This document shows, one piece after another, positions 37,847 through 59,269 of a DNA stretch of 64,000 bases. Source of the DNA: Lutjanus erythropterus. Lineage: Eukaryota; Chordata; Actinopteri; Lutjaniformes; Lutjanidae. Each line of letters starts with the position of its first letter. The stretch's first letter is position 1. The notes under the pieces were generated by a model. The model had not been told where the DNA came from. It saw only the letters and a list, made by a program, of their open reading frames with translations, and did not search any database. Both the position numbers and the translations under genes were made by a program. The stretch lies in contig CM034599.1 of the NCBI GenBank assembly GCA_020091685.1, positions 26,535,922-26,599,921 on the forward strand. The letters run 5' to 3'.

Positions 37847-37933
<87 letters not shown>
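37831..37933. repeat. (CA)n microsatellite in probable gnaq 3' UTR
   Basis: About 50 CA units with one CT interruption near 37849. It lies 1.1 kb after the gnaq stop codon, so it is probably transcribed. Confidence 0.96.
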
Positions 37934-37935
<2 letters not shown>

Positions 37936-39028
37936 CAGCTTGGACTAACTGTTAGTTAGCAGGCTGTCAGAGAGGAGGACGCCACCCAGTGCGCTGAACT
38001 GCTCGAACTGTCCAATCACAACCTTGTGTGTGGCTACAGACCCCTCCCCCTGACCTGCAGACTATCCAGTCACATTTTAGTTGTGTCTGTATAATCGTCC
38101 AATCACAGCCTGGCTGTCTTGACTGTTGTAGTTAAATAGCAGTGGAGGGTAAATCTGGCTAATTCCTGCGTCAAAGGGCAGAGTGTCGCTGTTGAGTTTG
38201 TACCAAAGTACGCCCTTCTTGTTTCTGATTGGCACCTCTGATTTGCTCATTCCCAAGTTACTTTAAGTAATTTTTTAGTAACGATTCCCAAGAACATAAG
38301 CCTGTAATTTACATTTATTGAGGCATAGTGCAATTATGAATGCTATAATCATTGTACATACATCTCTCTATATATATGGCAGCATCTTTGTTGGCTTTGT
38401 AATCATTACTTTTTTGGCAGACTGAATGTGCGGTATTGAAAATATGTATCTATGTAATTGTATTGTATGTCTAATGGCTAAATCATTTTTTTGGAAGAAA
38501 AAATATGTTATTTACATGTTTGTTTTTGTTTCCTTTTTTAAGAGAATGTAATTTTTGTGTTTTGCCAGTTTTATTTCTCAGCAAAGAAACATTGTTCAGC
38601 TTCAGAACTGCATACAGAGGAATATTATTATCTAAAACAACCGATTGATTGGTGTGCCAGTACTTACAATAGCTGGTCTGTTAAATTGACTTATATGAAA
38701 AACTGCAGACTAAATCCAACCTACAGGGCTAATTGTAAGAGTTAAGTTCTTAACTGGCGTCAGGAGCAGAGCACTTGTCATATAGGTGTAATCACAGCAC
38801 TCATTGATTCATATTCTTTTATATTTGATTTCATTATTACACAGCTTCTCAATAAGTATTGATTAACTTTGAGATTTCTAAGTCTTGTGAATTTGAACAC
38901 CTCCCACCACCACCAACCACCTTAGATGTTTTATTTAAGAAGTAGTGATTGAACAAGGTGGATGGCAGGCAGGTAGAGAGTTTCTTTGGCTCAGATTTTG
39001 TATAAAAAACTTGCTAAGGAGGAGCTGT

Positions 39029-39770
39029 ACACCCAACAAAAAATATAAATGCAAAACTTTTGTTTTTGCTCCCGTTTCCCAAGCTGAAGTAAAAGAACCA
39101 AGACTTCTGTGCATGCAAAAGGTTTATTTCTCTCAGAATTTGTGCACAGATTAATCAAAACCCGTGTTAGTGAGCACTTCTCTTTTTCAAAAGTAATCCA
39201 TCCACCTGACAGGTGTGGCATATAGAGATGCTGAGTAAACAGCATGATTACTGCACAGGTGTACATTATATCTGTCACAATAAAAGCACACTCTAAAATG
39301 CTCAGATTTATCTTGAAAAAAGACATCTATCGGGCACTGAACTATGGTTATATATGACCTGCCCTTCTCTGCTTCAGCCAATCAGCTGCCAGAGGAGGGC
39401 AGGTCATGACTTTAACCTTTGCAAGAAGTAATCTTACCAAAAACAGCTCAGGATTACAAAAATTCTATCAAAATATGCTTTATTTGTAAATGAAGAGGTG
39501 CACCCATGATGATTTATCAAATTTTGGACAAAATTGCAAGGTCATGCAGAATTCTTTGGGATTAGTTGAATTTGGGTTATTTGTTGCAGCTGCAACATCA
39601 TAACTTTGTGGAGGGACTGGATTATCTTGGCAAAGCAGAAGTGCTCACAGATTTTAATGAAATTTGAAAGAAATAAACCTTTTGTGTGTACTGAAGTCTG
39701 ACATCTTAAACTGCAATTCATTGAAAAAGGGAGCAAAAACTTACACGTTGCATTTATCTTTTTGTTTGTG
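39029..39770. mobile_element. Internally deleted DNA-transposon copy with inverted ends
   Basis: Left end ACACCCAACAAAAAATATAA and right end (reverse complement) ACACAAACAAAAAGATAA are inverted repeats. Inside each follow ATGCAA and TTTTTGCTCCC. Interior landmarks CACTTCTCTTTTTCAAAAG and CACCTGACAGGTGTGGCATA match a dispersed fish element I recognise. No transposase frame survives. Confidence 0.75.
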
Positions 39771-40997
39771 TAATTATGGGATTGCTTGAGCTAACGGATG
39801 CGAATGCTATCACCCTTAACACCCCCTCAAAAAAACCTCCAGCCTGATCGAAACTCAGTATTGTAGAGCCTGTCAGAGTCAGAGACTGACCAGTGTGCAC
39901 AAATGTGCAAAAAATGACTCAACCATTTGGCCTAATTAGGATTTCCAGGTGCTTTATTTCATTTTCTTTTTCTTTTTTTTTAATTCATTGCCACCATTTC
40001 ATTAGAATGTACAGTATTATTTTAGACTTAATTTATGAAAGGACATCATAGGAGGAAATACACAACAGTTCACATGTACATATTGCCTTATTGAATAAGC
40101 TGTGCCTCTGAAGTCCCATGAAAGGCACCTGTGTTTTTATGAGAAGTGAGGCTAGTGCAGCCAATAACGTCCCGTTGTGCAGCTGGAGGATTGTTTGGTC
40201 TCTCTTTGTTATCCTGTGCTATAAGAAGACCTGGAAACAGCTTTGAAGTGTAGCTCATGTAGCTAACATGACATCATTATAAGCACATCATGAGTGAATT
40301 GTAATCAGAACACGTTTTCTATTGATTTCATAATGTTGTCACGTCCGATTTATGTCTTAAAAACCCACATGCCACAGTGCATTACAATGCATTGAACTGC
40401 CTGATGTGATTGCAAAGTGTCACAATCTGGACTCCAAGTCACCGCCAGCCACCTGTGGAGTGTTTTTGCGACATTTGGCTGTGGTTTGGCAGGTTACCAG
40501 CCCTCACCTGGAGGTCCTGTTGTTCTCAGATATTTCAGCTGGCTGCTCAAACTGCTTTCAAGGAAGGATGGTTGATTTTGGCAGGCAGCAACCACTCCAA
40601 GTTAATTTCCAGTCCAGTTCACAGTGAAGTAAATGAAAATCTTACAGTAACCGCTTAGCAACAGCAGGGCCTAATAACTGGAAAAACTCGGCACACATTT
40701 TACTGAATGTTAAAATGGTGTTAAGTGGCTCTGCTTGTTACCAGAGGAGATGTTTTGAAGATGGACTATAGTTTCAATTTGTCAGTGTTGATGATCACTC
40801 ATTGTAATCAGTAACTTGTGTCCCTGCTGTTGTTAAAGTGGCTATTTACACTGTCCCTGGTACTTAAAGGGAAAATCCTTCTTTAAACAATTCACATACT
40901 GCATTCAACCCACTGAACAGAGACTGTCAATGTCTGTGAGCTTCAGCAAGTGAACAAGTGACAGAAGCTGGAGTGGGTCAACTGATAGTGAAACTTA

Positions 40998-41548
40998 GGC
41001 TGGGTTGCACCAACAAGGATTAGATTTTGAGCCTGTTAAAGTAATGGTTTAACTTTTAATTATATTTCACCAAACTTTTAAACCAGATTGTTTTTCTTTT
41101 GTTTTATTTTAGCTAGCTAGCAAACAATATAACGTTTAAAAGCTAGCTATGATGTAATGTTCTTTAAAAAAAACAACCTTTAGATTGCTGTTTTAGCTGG
41201 CTTGTGAACAATGTTTTTCTTTTATGTTTTAGATATATTGCAAACAATATAACTTTTTACTTTTAGTTGGCTAGAAAACTTAAAAAAAATAGTTGACTAG
41301 CAGACAATCTACAACACCTACCCCTCTTTTGTATTTATGTCCAACTTAAATTTATTTGAAGCATCTTCATATTGATTAACTTCGACTTAATTTTAGTTTA
41401 AATCACTAAATTTGGATTTACTAAACTGAGATTAGTTTTTAATTTAAAATCTGGATTTACTTATTTTAAACCTGGTTTTTTCTCAACTCTGCTTAGAACT
41501 AATCTTTGGTCAAATTCATTTTTATTGGTGCAACCAAGTCTAATATTA
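40998..41548. mobile_element. Short inverted-repeat element, TTGCACCAA ends
   Basis: Starts GCTGGGTTGCACCAACAAGG and ends TATTGGTGCAACCAAGTC, giving imperfect inverted termini. The interior is AT-rich with repeated GCTAGC and GCAAACAATATAAC phrases. Encodes nothing. Confidence 0.65.
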
Positions 41549-43791
41549 AAGTTGTGGTTCACCTTTTTTACATAATGATGAAGTTAGATTTATAAATATT
41601 ATATTGTAGTGGCAAAGATGCCAGTTGTAATTGGATTTTGTCAGATAAATGTGAGCCACGAAGGACAGTTTCCAAACCTTGTGAACAACTTGTTCATGTT
41701 CACTTTTAGGGAGCTCATGTGAGTTTTATTCAGGCAGGATTTTCTGTTTAAGAGAGCGCAGACTCCAGCTGGTATTGACTTGCTGACACTTTCTGCTGCT
41801 GTTCAAATGTCATGCAGTATGTTCAACAGCAGTTCAGTGTTACATTCAGTATATTGAGGGAAAACTGGGGAACATAACTTTACATAAACTTTTACTCAAG
41901 GCCCCAACGCAAATCTTCAGCTAGCTTTTTGGTTTTCTTTGTGTTCAAATCATGAATATAAGAAGCTTAATAGTACTATTATGATGATCTCCAATCAAAA
42001 TTGTGTAAAATGTTTCCTGTATCCATGAACTCACACTCCTTCAATACGTTTCTGAATGAAGCATCATGTTTCTTTTCAAAAGTATGTTGACTCTGATTTT
42101 TATTTTCTCTTATTTTACTGATAAGACTAGCATTTCTACAGTGTGGTTAATACACTGCCTGTATATCTATAACATTACACCCCAACATAGTTCAGGCAGG
42201 CACAAAGCATAATGCTTTGCCAGATGTCTGCCCGTTGTATTTGAACACCAATTTGTATTACAAACCTCTGTGAAGCTCTGAAAGTTTAGTTAAAGTGAAC
42301 ACAGATGTGATTCTTGTTACTCTATAAAGTTCAATAGAATGTGCCCCAAGCATATTGCCAAGCAACATGTTGGGTGAAGGTGCCTCTTAGAGGTTATTTT
42401 AGTTCTTTTCCTCTCTGTTATCTTAGGTAACTTATGTTTTTTTACCTCCAAAAGATAAACTAGAGACAACAGAATACTTTTAGTGAAGGATATGAAATCT
42501 GGCTTTGTTTACTTTCTGGTTTAAAACTCCCAACACCCCATAAATAAAGTTTATTTGGATGTAAACTAATGTTTGGTTGTAAATCAAGGCAACAACTCCA
42601 AGACAATTCATCATGTTTCATAAATTGCTGCTTTTTTTATATATATATATCCTTGAAGGATTTATGTTCATATACTAAACAATCTCTCCAAACTAAACAC
42701 ACTGTCATATGCCAGAATCTCTACTGAAAGATGCTCATCTCATTAGAAAAGTAAAATCTTTGTACTTAACCTGTGCTCGCTGATGATGATAACACATTCA
42801 GTCTTTCTGTTTTTGTAAATGTTCTTGTTGCAAAGCAATCATGATGATACAGAGTAGTCTGGACTTCTCAAAAATGTATGTATTGAGAACGTTGTTCAAA
42901 AAGAGGACAAAAGTGTGGATAAACAGAGAGTAAATTGCACAGAAAAAGCCCAAAGACTGCTTGTCGTTATTTAATTAATGCTAAAATATCCAAATTTATA
43001 TATTTTAATGTGAATGGCAAGGATTGGTTAAAGTCAGGTCATATGCACATTCTCAGTTAATGGTTTATGTTTGATTACTTTAATTCCTTATAAAGCACCA
43101 TGTCACATCAGTAGAGTAACGAATAGTGTTCTGCCAGTTTTCTGTATTTTAATGGATTTTTTTTTGTTTGTTTGTTTTAATTTAAGTAGGTGATTGCAGG
43201 TTATCACAGGTCCACAGGTACTATTTGATCATTTTTCCAGTTCTGAATTAAATAAAAGATGCCTTCTTTCTAGACTGGATTACGCTGCTCTGGGAGAGGA
43301 GCTCACCTCTAAACCTAAAGGAAAATCAGCCTGTTATCCATGTTAGGGTCATACGTTGTATTTAGTTGTAATAACATTTTGTAGATTGTATAACATCCTT
43401 TCATCTCTCGTTATCTCGTATTTGCTTTTTCTGTGATTTTTTTTGACACAATTTCATCTTCCATTTATTTCGTTTCCTCTCTTTTGAGTTTCAGAATAAT
43501 GATGGACACTGATCTGTGAAACTCAAGCTCACATCACAGACACATGTATGAACTTTTCATTAATGTTGGTGTTGCATTATCATACTATAACATTACCAAT
43601 GGTGGCATGTAACTAATTTTAGTAATTTTTTGGTACATCACTTGAGTATTTCAATTTTCTGCTACTTTATACTTCTACTCCACTACATCTCTGAGGCCTT
43701 ATTATATTGTACTTTTTACTCCACTACATTTAATTAATAGTTACTTTGCAGTTTAGGAAAATACAAATATGATTAATCAGATAATAGACAA

Positions 43792-43794
43792 ATA

Positions 43795-43850
<56 letters not shown>
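43792..43850. repeat. (TA)n microsatellite
   Basis: Nearly uninterrupted TA run of about 55 bp inside the element at 43598-44218. Confidence 0.95.
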
Positions 43851-44069
43851 GATTAAGCTATCTGGCAGCAAATAAAGTAATTAAAATAGGGACAAAGGAC
43901 ACTTCACCCAGAAGGACAAAATAATCCGTCTAATGGTATAATCGTATATAAAATTTCTGTATAACAATCCAACAATATAATATACATTACTCTTAAGAGG
44001 ACCATTTTGCACAATACCTTTACTACTTTACTGTACTTTAATGTATATTACTAATAATCTTGTACTTTT

Positions 44070-44113
44070 ACACACACACACACACACATATATATGTATG
44101 TATTATATATATT

Positions 44114-44158
<45 letters not shown>
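44070..44158. repeat. Compound (CA)n-(TA)n microsatellite
   Basis: A CA run (44070-44088) leads into TA repeats with GTATG and TTGTA interruptions, then an uninterrupted TA run to 44157. Confidence 0.95.
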
Positions 44159-44164
<6 letters not shown>

Positions 44165-44905
44165 ACTGCTGCTTTTCTCATGTAAAAATGTAAAATATGG
44201 AAGTACTTTCACCACTTACCAAAATTCTGAATTCACGGCTTACATGCTCCCCCTGCAAGATTACAAGTTCTGAAGATGCAAAGTTTCTCATGAAACTGCA
44301 GGACATACTTCATATACCGACTCGTTCACTCACAGTTGGCCTTCCTGACCTCTAGTGGTCATTAGGAGACAGGACAGTGAGTGAGGACGCACTGAGGCAG
44401 GATCTTTCATGTACTTCCCTCTCTGTACTGTTGCAAACTGGATGGATGGAGGTTCTAAACTCCGTCTAACACGTGTCTGATGTTTAAAAAACTTGCCAAG
44501 AAAGTTATTATCAGCTGGAATTATAGCAAAGCCATTTTACGCACACATATCTATTAGGGCCTTATGGCGCCTTTGGTTCTCCTTTTATTATTAAACCATC
44601 CCCTGCTCCATCCCTGTTAGTTCCCTTTATGCATCATGTCACAGGCACCTCTGTGTGGTAAAGCCAACACATTCTGCCTGCTGTCCGGATGTGAACTTCT
44701 CATTTTATCCTCTTCTATTTGCAGCCATTGCCACGCCCTCCAGAGCCGGCTGGATAAAGTTCAACAAGTGTCCTCCTGCTTCAGACCAACCGCAGCACCT
44801 TATCACACAGGGTCAGACCCTTTTAGTCCTTAAATAAGATCTCTGGAGGAAAAACTCTCTTTTAGCGATATTTAAACTGAACTATTAAAACTTAAATTCG
44901 GACGT

Positions 44906-44929
44906 AAGAAGAAGAAGAAGAAGAAGAAG
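44906..44929. repeat. (AAG)n microsatellite upstream of gna14
   Basis: Eight AAG units 134-157 bp before the gna14 start codon, probably in the 5' UTR or core promoter region. Confidence 0.9.
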
Positions 44930-45062
44930 GCATCACTTTTAAAGATGCTCTGCGCCCTTTTCCCTCTGACTTTGTGAAGTGAGAGAAGGGAGCAAGAGGA
45001 GAAGAAGACATTTCCAAAAGCCTTTTACCCATTGACTTCAGAGGAGGGTTCACTGGAGGACC

Positions 45063-56028
<10,966 letters not shown>

Positions 56029-56563
56029 AAAGGAGCAGGAGGACAGAAGACAAAGAAGGAAAGACATGATGAAAGCCAAGACAGGAGAATATCATAAAAA
56101 AAAAAAAAAAACTTCAATGTGCTTTTTCTTGGTCGTTTGTCTACACAAAGAACAATTTAGATTTTTACATAGCTCCTCCTTGCAGTTTACACAACCACTG
56201 AAAAGATTCTTGGTTTGTTTTTTCAACTTTTGTGCCTGTAAAAGTTAAGCCAAAGAGAATATGAACATGTGGCCAGATTACTCTTTATGTAGATTGCTGT
56301 CTGAAAAACAGTTTTTGTGTATTGTGTGTGATTTGTTGCTCTTATTTAAGCCTTTATAGAGATGTACAATAAGAAAATGATACAGCAGAAGAGAGAATTT
56401 CAAAATTAGTGTAAAGTAATATTATCGAACTATTGTGTGGGATAGCTATTTTATTACTTATTAAATGACAGTTATCAGAAATATGATCCGAGTGCTTTTA
56501 CTGATGTTTAATTTCTGCTCATGCAATACCTGTTTGTAAGAGCCTATTTTTGACAAACTGAGG

Positions 56564-56808
56564 AAAAAAGATCCTGTAAGTCATTATATTCTCAAAATAA
56601 TGAGCAAATATATCAAAATAATAAATTTATCTTTCAAAATAATGAGTTAGTATCTCAAAGTAATGAGTTTGTCTCTTAAAAAAAGACTTTGTATCTCAAA
56701 ATACCAAGCTAGTACCTCAAAATAATGAGAAACATAAAAAAAAAGACTTTTGAGATATTAATTCATTTGGGAAGATTTGTCATTATAATGACTTACAGGA
56801 TCTTTTTT
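56564..56808. mobile_element. MITE-like element with perfect 24-bp terminal inverted repeats in the gna14 3' UTR
   Basis: Left arm 56564-56587 and right arm 56785-56808 are exact reverse complements; the core is GATCCTGTAAGTCATTAT. The 197-bp interior repeats TCTCAAAATAATGAG-like units. No coding capacity. An AATAAA occurs inside at 56620-56625. Confidence 0.85.
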
Positions 56809-57058
56809 TCCCATTGCATATGAAAAAAATGGGCTTCCATACCTTTTAATTCTCAATTTTGTGATTTAAAATTGAGTATAATATTTTCCTCCATTTTTTT
56901 TTTTTAACACTGAGCCATGTGTCTGCTTTGCCTGGAAGGGCTTTATTTACTCAGGACAGTCAGCGCAACTACAGAGGGTTTTTTTTTAGATGTAAATAAT
57001 CCTAGTTGTTGCTGTTTCTCCTCAGGAGAAAATGAAAACTATATTTATGGTAATTTTC

Positions 57059-57064
57059 AATAAA
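57059..57064 (+). terminator. gna14: Probable gna14 polyadenylation signal
   Basis: AATAAA followed 20-45 bp later by a GT-rich stretch (GCAATGTGTGTGCTTCTTGG), the usual downstream element. The earlier AATAAA at 56620, inside the inverted-repeat element, is an alternative. Confidence 0.6.
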
Positions 57065-57150
57065 CAATTATGGTAACTTAATGAAAGGTGCAATGTGTGT
57101 GCTTCTTGGTACAAGAACTAAAGGAAGAGGACAATGAAATTTGAAACATA

Positions 57151-57156
57151 TTTATT
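57151..57156 (-). terminator. vps13a: Candidate vps13a polyadenylation signal
   Basis: TTTATT on the plus strand, AATAAA on the minus, with a pyrimidine-rich stretch (CATTGTCCTCTTCCTTTAG) downstream on the minus strand. A signal nearer the stop lies at 58116-58111 inside the foldback element. Which is used cannot be told from sequence. Confidence 0.4.
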
Positions 57157-57933
57157 TTTTGGAAAAAACAGTGGGACAGAAAAAAAAAAAAAAAACATTA
57201 AGCCACTGCAGTGAACATTTTGCTCCCCAAAAACATAAATGACATTAATGGCAACAGAAATGTTTAGTGGTATTAAACAGCAATTCACCCCAAACCAAAA
57301 GCAAACCTTTAAAATACACATCAGAGTAAACAGCAGCTGATAATAATAATTAGCATTCATTTCTTTTAAATATATTTTTCTCTGCATAATTCATCAACAT
57401 CATTGGCATTTGCATATACTGTATGTGGTATAAAAACATAAAAATCACAAAAATTACACTCTGTAATGCCATAATACAGACTATTGTGTGAGGATGGATA
57501 TATACAGATAGGATACTAGATTAGATCAATATACAGCAGACTGATAGGTGTAAGTATAGTATAAAAATAGCATGCGTCTCTAATAAATCACACACTAAAC
57601 AGTCTTCAACTTGCAAAATGTATAAAAAAAAAGAGGAAAAATAGAGAAAGAGTAAAAGAACAGAAGGGTTTGTAAGACAGCACATTTTGAATTACAGGTT
57701 ATAAAGCCATAGTCAGATTTAAATTAGTTTCCCTTTTATAGACTCCAGTAAAATTAACAGTGTACAACATTAAATGTGCTACAACAATTATGGTTGATTT
57801 GGCCTCAGTGTTATTCAAGTTGTTTTCTACCACATCTCTTACTTGCTGTTGCACTGTAAAAGTGTAGCTTCTACAGCTAAACACAACTTGAAATATATTT
57901 AATAAAACTGAAACTGAATGGAATTAGTGGCTT

Positions 57934-58687
57934 AAAGAGACTGTGAGTTTGTGTCAGTTTGAAGGTTGTATGAGGAAATTATTATTATTAGATGCCCCCG
58001 GTTTGGAGAGGCAGCAGAGTACCGGTGTAGGAAGCTGAGCAATGTCCTGCTGTAAACAGGATCAGCAGAAAAACACACAAATATATAATAATATCAGTAT
58101 AAATGTATGCTTTATTTTGAATATTTCACCCACTTTACCTTACCATCACACAGCCTTTTCAACAGCAAATCTGTAATCTTTCCTTGCAGAACCTAGGAGT
58201 TGCTTGTCTGCTGCTGCCTTGATCATCGACATCATTTATGTGACTCTGATGTTTTAATAAGAAAGTTTGGATTAACCAAAATCACACAATAACACAAACT
58301 AACAGACTGAGGCAGTGGTAGACAAACAACTCCTGTGTTCTATGGGGTAAAATTACTATTTTTGCAAAAAAGAGTCTGGTTGAGAGACAGAAAGCAATAT
58401 TAGACTTATCTAACAGCGATTTCCTGTCAGATAATGCAGTCTGATAGCAAGGTAAAGCAGTGAAAATATAGTGTACACTTAAACTGATACTGTTTTTTTT
58501 AGGTGGCTAAAATACATTCTGCTGCTGACAGTGTACACAGCAGTACATTGCTTAACTTCTGGACTGGTACTACTTTCTGCTTCTCAAAACTGGTTGCATG
58601 TCGACCGCCGTCTACTGTAGGCAACACACTGACAATCGATAAGTACCTCATGCAACCCCACTTCAAATAATCCAAACTATCCCTTTA
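57934..58687. mobile_element. Foldback (long inverted repeat) element, copy 2, downstream of vps13a
   Basis: Shares GGTTTGGAGAGGCAGCAG, TGTATGCTTTATTTTGAAT and CACTTTACCTTACCATCA with copy 1 at 52994. The right arm has the inverted counterpart (AGCAAGGTAAAGCAGTGAAA, GCAACACACTGAC, AAACTATCCCTTTAA). The left terminus is degraded, so the left edge is approximate. Confidence 0.75.
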
Positions 58688-59218
58688 ATATGTGTTAGAT
58701 TGAGTACTGGAAAATTAAAGGCTGAGGAAACTGAAATCAGTCATCAGCAGCATTTCAGACATACAGATAGCAATAAGATGTATTTGAAAACTCCAGACTT
58801 AGCATTAGTTTTCATAAAAGAAATCATTAAAAATCAGTTATACAGTGTATGTGCACAGAAATGATGAGTGCAATGAGAGTTACGAGAGTGAAGTTTGGTT
58901 CAATGATTCTGAGTTTCTGTGGTACATTAATGTAAGTCTGCCTTCCATTTATAGCACTTTTGCTGGCATGCATACATACATACTGCTCACTCAGTCTTTC
59001 ACCCCCAACATATACTAACAGTCAACATACAGCATCAGTTGTGTGTTTTTATCACTACTCACACATGGAGGTAAACAAAAGCACTGTAGCATGCAGTAAA
59101 GAACAAAGGCACTGGCACACACAGACTCTGTGTGTATGTTTTCTTCTGTTTTCTTTCTTCTGTTTTTTTTTTTTCTTATTTTTAAACATATTTATAATTT
59201 CTTGCTCTTCTTCTCAAG

Positions 59219-59269
59219 TTAATATTTGGGTAAACTTTCTCTTGCATCCTCCAATTTGGCAAGAACCCA
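59219..59269 (-). CDS. vps13a: vps13a last coding exon
   Basis: Acceptor TTTTCAG at 59276-59270. Encodes WVLAKLEDARESLPKY then TAA. Confidence 0.95.
   Translation of the reverse strand, partial: WVLAKLEDARESLPKY

Larger units (their letters stand above)
43598..44218. mobile_element. AAGTAC-rich dispersed element with TA-array expansions
   Basis: Reads from GGTGGCATGTAACTAATTTT, through ACTTCTACTCCACTACAT and TTTTTACTCCACTACATTT, to GAAGTACTTTCACCACTTAC. It is a near full-length copy of a family I recognise from spiny-rayed fish. A second partial copy is at 54945-55345. TA and CA arrays have grown inside it. Confidence 0.65.
36692..45062 (+). other. gnaq 3' UTR and gnaq-gna14 intergenic region
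   Basis: 8.4 kb. The first part must be gnaq 3' UTR, but its end is unclear: no AATAAA was found by eye between the stop and 39278. An AT-rich stretch at 38250-38600 looks UTR-like. Repeats described separately are a CA microsatellite, two inverted-repeat elements, an AAGTAC-rich element and TA arrays. The gna14 promoter and 5' UTR occupy an unresolved portion before 45062. No other gene recognised. Confidence 0.65.
56029..57080 (+). other. gna14: gna14 3' UTR (extent inferred)
   Basis: About 1.05 kb from the stop codon to just past AATAAA at 57059-57064. It includes an inverted-repeat element at 56564-56808. Not confirmed by transcript data. Confidence 0.6.
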
